Assembly: GCA_000787465.1 (NCBI GenBank)
Contig: JSYX01000584.1
Location: 1 to 22,358 of the forward strand
Source of the DNA: Thermomucor indicae-seudaticae
Lineage: Eukaryota > Mucoromycota > Mucoromycetes > Mucorales > Lichtheimiaceae
DNA length: 22,358 nt
Reading direction: 5' to 3'
The position numbers and the translations under genes are program-made. Shown in pieces: positions 18,947 to 22,358 of this stretch. Every line of letters begins with the position of its first letter. The stretch's first letter is position 1. Under the pieces are notes generated by a model. It saw nothing but the letters and a program-made list of their open reading frames with translations. It was not told the origin of the DNA and ran no database searches.

Positions 18947-21063
18947 ATGGTCGCTGCTCTCCGCCGACAGTACCCTGCTATTCTGTAAGTTTATGCATCA
19001 AGCAACAGTATAAGCAGCTCACCGTCCTCTCGTGCTTTGACTCGGTTCCAGTCGTCCCTTGACACACGCGTCAAGCGGTGCGCTGCGACCAAAGTATGGT
19101 CGCTTCATGACAACAGGTAAAGGAAAAAATGGCATCTTCCAAACTCGAGAACTAGCTGGCTCATTGCTGCGTTACAGCTGCCACGCAGTCCGCCTGTGAA
19201 CCAGACGAACCTCACTTTTTGCAGTCGGTTGAAATGTATTATGACCGTGCCGCCAAGCTCAGTAACGTCGCAGAAGGCACTTTGAGCCATATCCGTGCCG
19301 TTGACAGTGTATTGCGCGTCACTTTTCCCATTGAGCTCGACGACGGTAGCATGGAGGTCATAGAAGGTAATCGAAGACGGATCTGACGTGAAAAGTGAAG
19401 GAATGGTTAATTTGCTTCCTCGGGACACTCAGGATACCGTGCTCAGCATTCGCGTCATAGATTGCCCGTAAAAGGCGGTATTCGGTATTCCGAAGAAGTC
19501 GACCTACAAGAAGTGGAGGGTATAGAGAACTTGAAGACCTTCGACTTTATTCGGGCAAGTACTGACGATGTACATAGCTCTTGCCTCGCTTATGACATAC
19601 AAGTGTGCTGTCGTGGATGTACCATGTATGTGCTTGCGGTAGTGTAACGTTGACGGCTTCCCAATCTGACACACGAATGAACCTGTTCATGATAGTTGGC
19701 GGTGCCAAGGGCGGTATCAAAATTGACCCGAAAAAGTACACCCTGGACCAATTGGAAAGAATTACCCGTCGGTACACTATGGAGCTTTGTCAAAAGCAGT
19801 TTATTGGTCCTGGCGTAGATGTCCCGGCTCCTGACGTTGGCACCGGCCCGCGTGAAATGTCCTGGATCATGGATACTTATCGTCAGTTTAACCCGAACGA
19901 CATCAACGCCGGAGGTTGTGTCACTGGTAAACCGCTTGCATTGGGTGGTGTGCGGGGCCGTACGGAAGCCACTGGTCTTGGTGTGTACTATGTATGTCTA
20001 TGCCTTTCAGTGCGTTCTTATATACGAGAGCAAAGGGACTAAATCGTTTGAAGGGTATCCGCGAGTTCCTTTCTTATCCCGAAGTACAGCAGCGTACCGG
20101 TCTAAGCGGCAAGATCAAGGACGCTACCGTTGTAATTCAGGGATTTGGTAATGTGGGTTATTATGCGGCCAAGTTCTTTGAGAGCAATGGGTATGTATCC
20201 ACATGGGGATTTAATTTCCTGTGTATCATGGATTCACACTGCATGTTTGTATTCAGAGCCAAGGTCATTGGCATTGGCGAACGCGATTGCGCCATCTATG
20301 ACCCAAGCGGCCTGAACATTGAAAAACTGTACAAGCATCACCGTGAAACCGGCAGCTTCCGTGGATTTTCTTCGTCTGCAAAGATTATTGACGAACCTGC
20401 CAAGGTTCTGGAACTGGAATGCGACATTTTAATTCCCGCTGCGCTTGAGCGTCAGATTGGACTACGAAATGTGCACAACATCAAGGCCAAGCTGATTGGC
20501 GAAGCTGCTAACGGTCCAGTGACGCCTGGTGCGCATGAGGTGCTCGAGAAACGTGGTGTAGTAGTCATTCCGGATTTGCTACTGAACGCTGGTGGCGTTA
20601 CGGTATCGTACTTTGAATGGCTCAAGAACTTGTCGCACGTCCGGTTCGGTCGCATGAATAAAAAATGGGACGAGTCTGTACGCAGAAAGCTGCTCCAGGT
20701 CGTAGAAGAGAATGCCGGACGGAAGTTGACCGAGGCGGAACGGAAGCAGATCGTTCACGGTGCCGAGGAAGCTGACTTGATCTACTCCGGACTGGAAGAC
20801 ACAATGATTAGTGCATCGGAAGGTAATATTTTGGAGGCATCATCTATATCTTAAGTTTGCTGACTTGGTTCTTTCCCGCGCTCTTTTAGAAACGAGAAAC
20901 ACGGCTAATTTAAAGGTAAAAAAGACGATGGAAACAGCTGTAGCAACGGATCAGATATTAATTAGACTTGTAGAACGTGGATTACCGAACGGCAGCATTT
21001 ATTAACGCTATCCAAAAGATTGCCAACGTCTATGAAGGATCTGGCATGCTGTTCATGTCTTAG
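18947..21063 (+). CDS. mitochondrial glutamate dehydrogenase, animal-type hexameric form
   Basis: Ten exons: 18947-18984, 19052-19116, 19178-19366, 19433-19519, 19578-19625, 19696-19991, 20054-20190, 20257-20822, 20890-20915, 20974-21063; 513 aa. It interconverts glutamate and 2-oxoglutarate plus ammonium. A basic, Ser-rich leader of about 34 residues suggests mitochondrial import. [20 protein letters not shown] holds substrate-site K111; [17 protein letters not shown] holds the catalytic Lys (about 147). The nucleotide fold has GFGNVG (271-276) with an acidic residue after the second strand (IGIGER), consistent with NAD use or dual specificity. The sequence resembles animal GLUD1 rather than the usual fungal NADP-GDH1 or the very large NAD-GDH2. 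After [14 protein letters not shown] an insert matches the position of the animal antenna; the end ([14 protein letters not shown]) is conserved. All nine introns are GT-AG. Confidence 0.93.
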
Positions 21064-22244
21064 ATGGAATTGCGCTGGAAAACTCATATTCATTAGAATC
21101 TTCCTAATATCGTCCAGAATAGATTGCTTCAATTCTGAGTTTTTGTTTGTATCTTCAATTGATGGTCTCCAGATAAAAAGCATTGAACTGTCCTTTTTTC
21201 ATGTGTGAACAAGAAAAATGTTAGTAGCGGTTTATATATTCCGCAGGTGGATATACAGGTCTGCATTTGCGAGGGAATGGGATTAAGACGTTGCATATTC
21301 CATCCAATGGGATGATTACAGGTCAAATGTTGCAGCTATTCGCGACTATGCTTCGACTGAGATTCTTGAAGCTTGAAACACTTGGATATCAATCAAAATA
21401 ATATAAATATCTTTATGCACGAAGTGGCCCGGCAAAGGTAGAGTTTGAGTCGTGCAACAGATCTAACGTGAGGCCAATGGAGAAATTCGTTTTACTCCTT
21501 CAAAGTATTGATTTTCTATGCACACTATTTTACAATAATAATAAAGTCTCTTTAACTAGATTTTGTTTCTTCGCGTACAGTATGGTAGCATTCGGTTCAC
21601 GGTCTACCTGTGCTTCTTATTCGATGGGTTTTACGGAGGGGAAATTATTCCTTGCAATTAGTACAGACAGCAATAACTACAGCTAGGACTTCCCTCGAGA
21701 CGCTTCATGTGCCATTCTTTACGTCAATTGTGATTAACGAGAGCTTTTAAACATGTACAGACAGACTAACTAGACAAATTTACTCAAATGCAAAAAGATT
21801 TATTGCATATACAAAAGTTGCCAAATATACTCATGAGACTTGCGACGTCGCTTTGCTCGCAAATACAAATTGCGCAGCTGAGAGCCCTATGAAACATTCA
21901 GCTGGATATGCCTGCAGAAGGATATGTCGTGCAAAAAGCTCCATTCGGCAATGTCACTCAATAGGCCAATATGTACCAGCAGCAGTAAACATCATCATTA
22001 TAACCACCATCAGTCTCGTAAAGTCAAAACTCGGTCTGCATCGATGCATCGACGCATGATGTCTTCTATCTCCACCCACAAATTTTTGATCTTTCTCCCT
22101 ACCAAATCACACCGAGATATTATCGAAGACGTCTCTAAAAACATCAAGATCGAGGAAGAAAAGAGTGCTATCTGTATCTTTTTATTTGTTTGCGCGTTCT
22201 AGTATTTTATACCAAAATATGGACTTTATTAAAATAAAAATAGA
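21064..22244. other. AT-rich downstream region, no supported gene
   Basis: This stretch follows the dehydrogenase stop. AATAAA-like sequence occurs only far downstream (about 21537-21544). Open frames at 21468-21686 and 21924-22202 lack known motifs. Between about 22000 and 22140 two overlapping plus-strand frames both look somewhat protein-like (HHHYNHHQSRKVKTRS; FYLHPQIFDLSPYQITPRYY), which might be a terminal exon of an unrecognised or decayed gene. Confidence 0.4.
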
Positions 22245-22358
22245 CTTGGGGTCCCAAGGTCACCCAGTGTTCTCAACTTCTTCCGCCTCCAAGGGTTGCC
22301 CATCAGCCTTGAGCATCCAACCTTGGGTCACCCACTAAAGGCAAGGAGGCATGGCTAC
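22245..22358. repeat. degenerate repeat / possible transposon end at the window edge
   Basis: CTTGGG-GT-CCCAAG forms a palindrome at 22245-22258, followed by AAGGTCACCCA. A related CCTTGGGTCACCCA lies near 22321-22334, with AAGGGTTGCCCATCAG between. The three related units are about 30-35 bp apart. The strong local GC content and repeat structure contrast with the AT-rich sequence before it, but the element runs off the window. Confidence 0.4.

Noticed and set aside
20811..21063. Apparent loss of the glutamate dehydrogenase C-terminus by frameshift
   Set aside because: Two ordinary GT-AG introns (20823-20889 and 20916-20973) restore a conserved, complete C-terminus ending at 21063.
1..22358. 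Search for CRISPR arrays, bacterial operons or defence systems
   Set aside because: Spliced eukaryotic genes throughout; no regularly spaced repeat array or bacterial-type gene cluster is present.

Overview
The window is nuclear DNA of a filamentous fungus. Genes are split by many short introns (about 48-71 nt, GT or GC donors, several with CTAAC/CTGAC/TACTAA-like branch sites). The content fits an early-diverging (Mucoromycota-like) fungus better than an ascomycete: a SCAI homologue, an animal-type hexameric glutamate dehydrogenase, and a zinc-finger piece of the MULE-transposase type. The phylum call is inference from gene content; no species can be named from sequence alone.

Layout, left to right: (1) 193-344, a miniature inverted-repeat transposon flanked by TA. 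(2) 888-1493, minus strand, a MULE-type zinc-cluster protein without a transposase core. (3) 1597-4174, mitochondrial elongation factor G1. (4) 5108-6173, a secreted DUF7137-like Ser/Ala-rich surface protein. (5) 7613-8171, a small ECL1-like Cys-cluster protein behind a TATA box. (6) 10003-12856, SCAI homologue in ten exons. (7) 12986-15485, minus strand, fungalysin (M36) secreted metalloprotease. (8) 16103-17266, tubulin-binding cofactor C. (9) 17425-18724, minus strand, mitochondrial Qri7/OSGEPL1 t6A synthase. (10) 18947-21063, mitochondrial glutamate dehydrogenase. The last 1.3 kb has no convincing gene and ends in a degenerate repeat.

Three genes encode mitochondrial proteins. MEF1 and Qri7 both serve mitochondrial translation (elongation and tRNA t6A modification), and Qri7 shares a 222-bp divergent promoter with glutamate dehydrogenase. 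The fungalysin has GATA-factor sites upstream, as expected for a nitrogen-controlled extracellular protease. SCAI/fungalysin and TBCC/Qri7 are tight convergent pairs.

Exon junctions below were built by hand from conserved protein motifs plus splice-site and phase agreement; every multi-exon model sums to a whole number of codons. No previously undescribed multi-gene system was found. The points most worth a second look are the transposon with internal repeats, the orphan zinc-cluster gene, the GC-AG introns in two adjacent genes, and the antenna-like region of the glutamate dehydrogenase.
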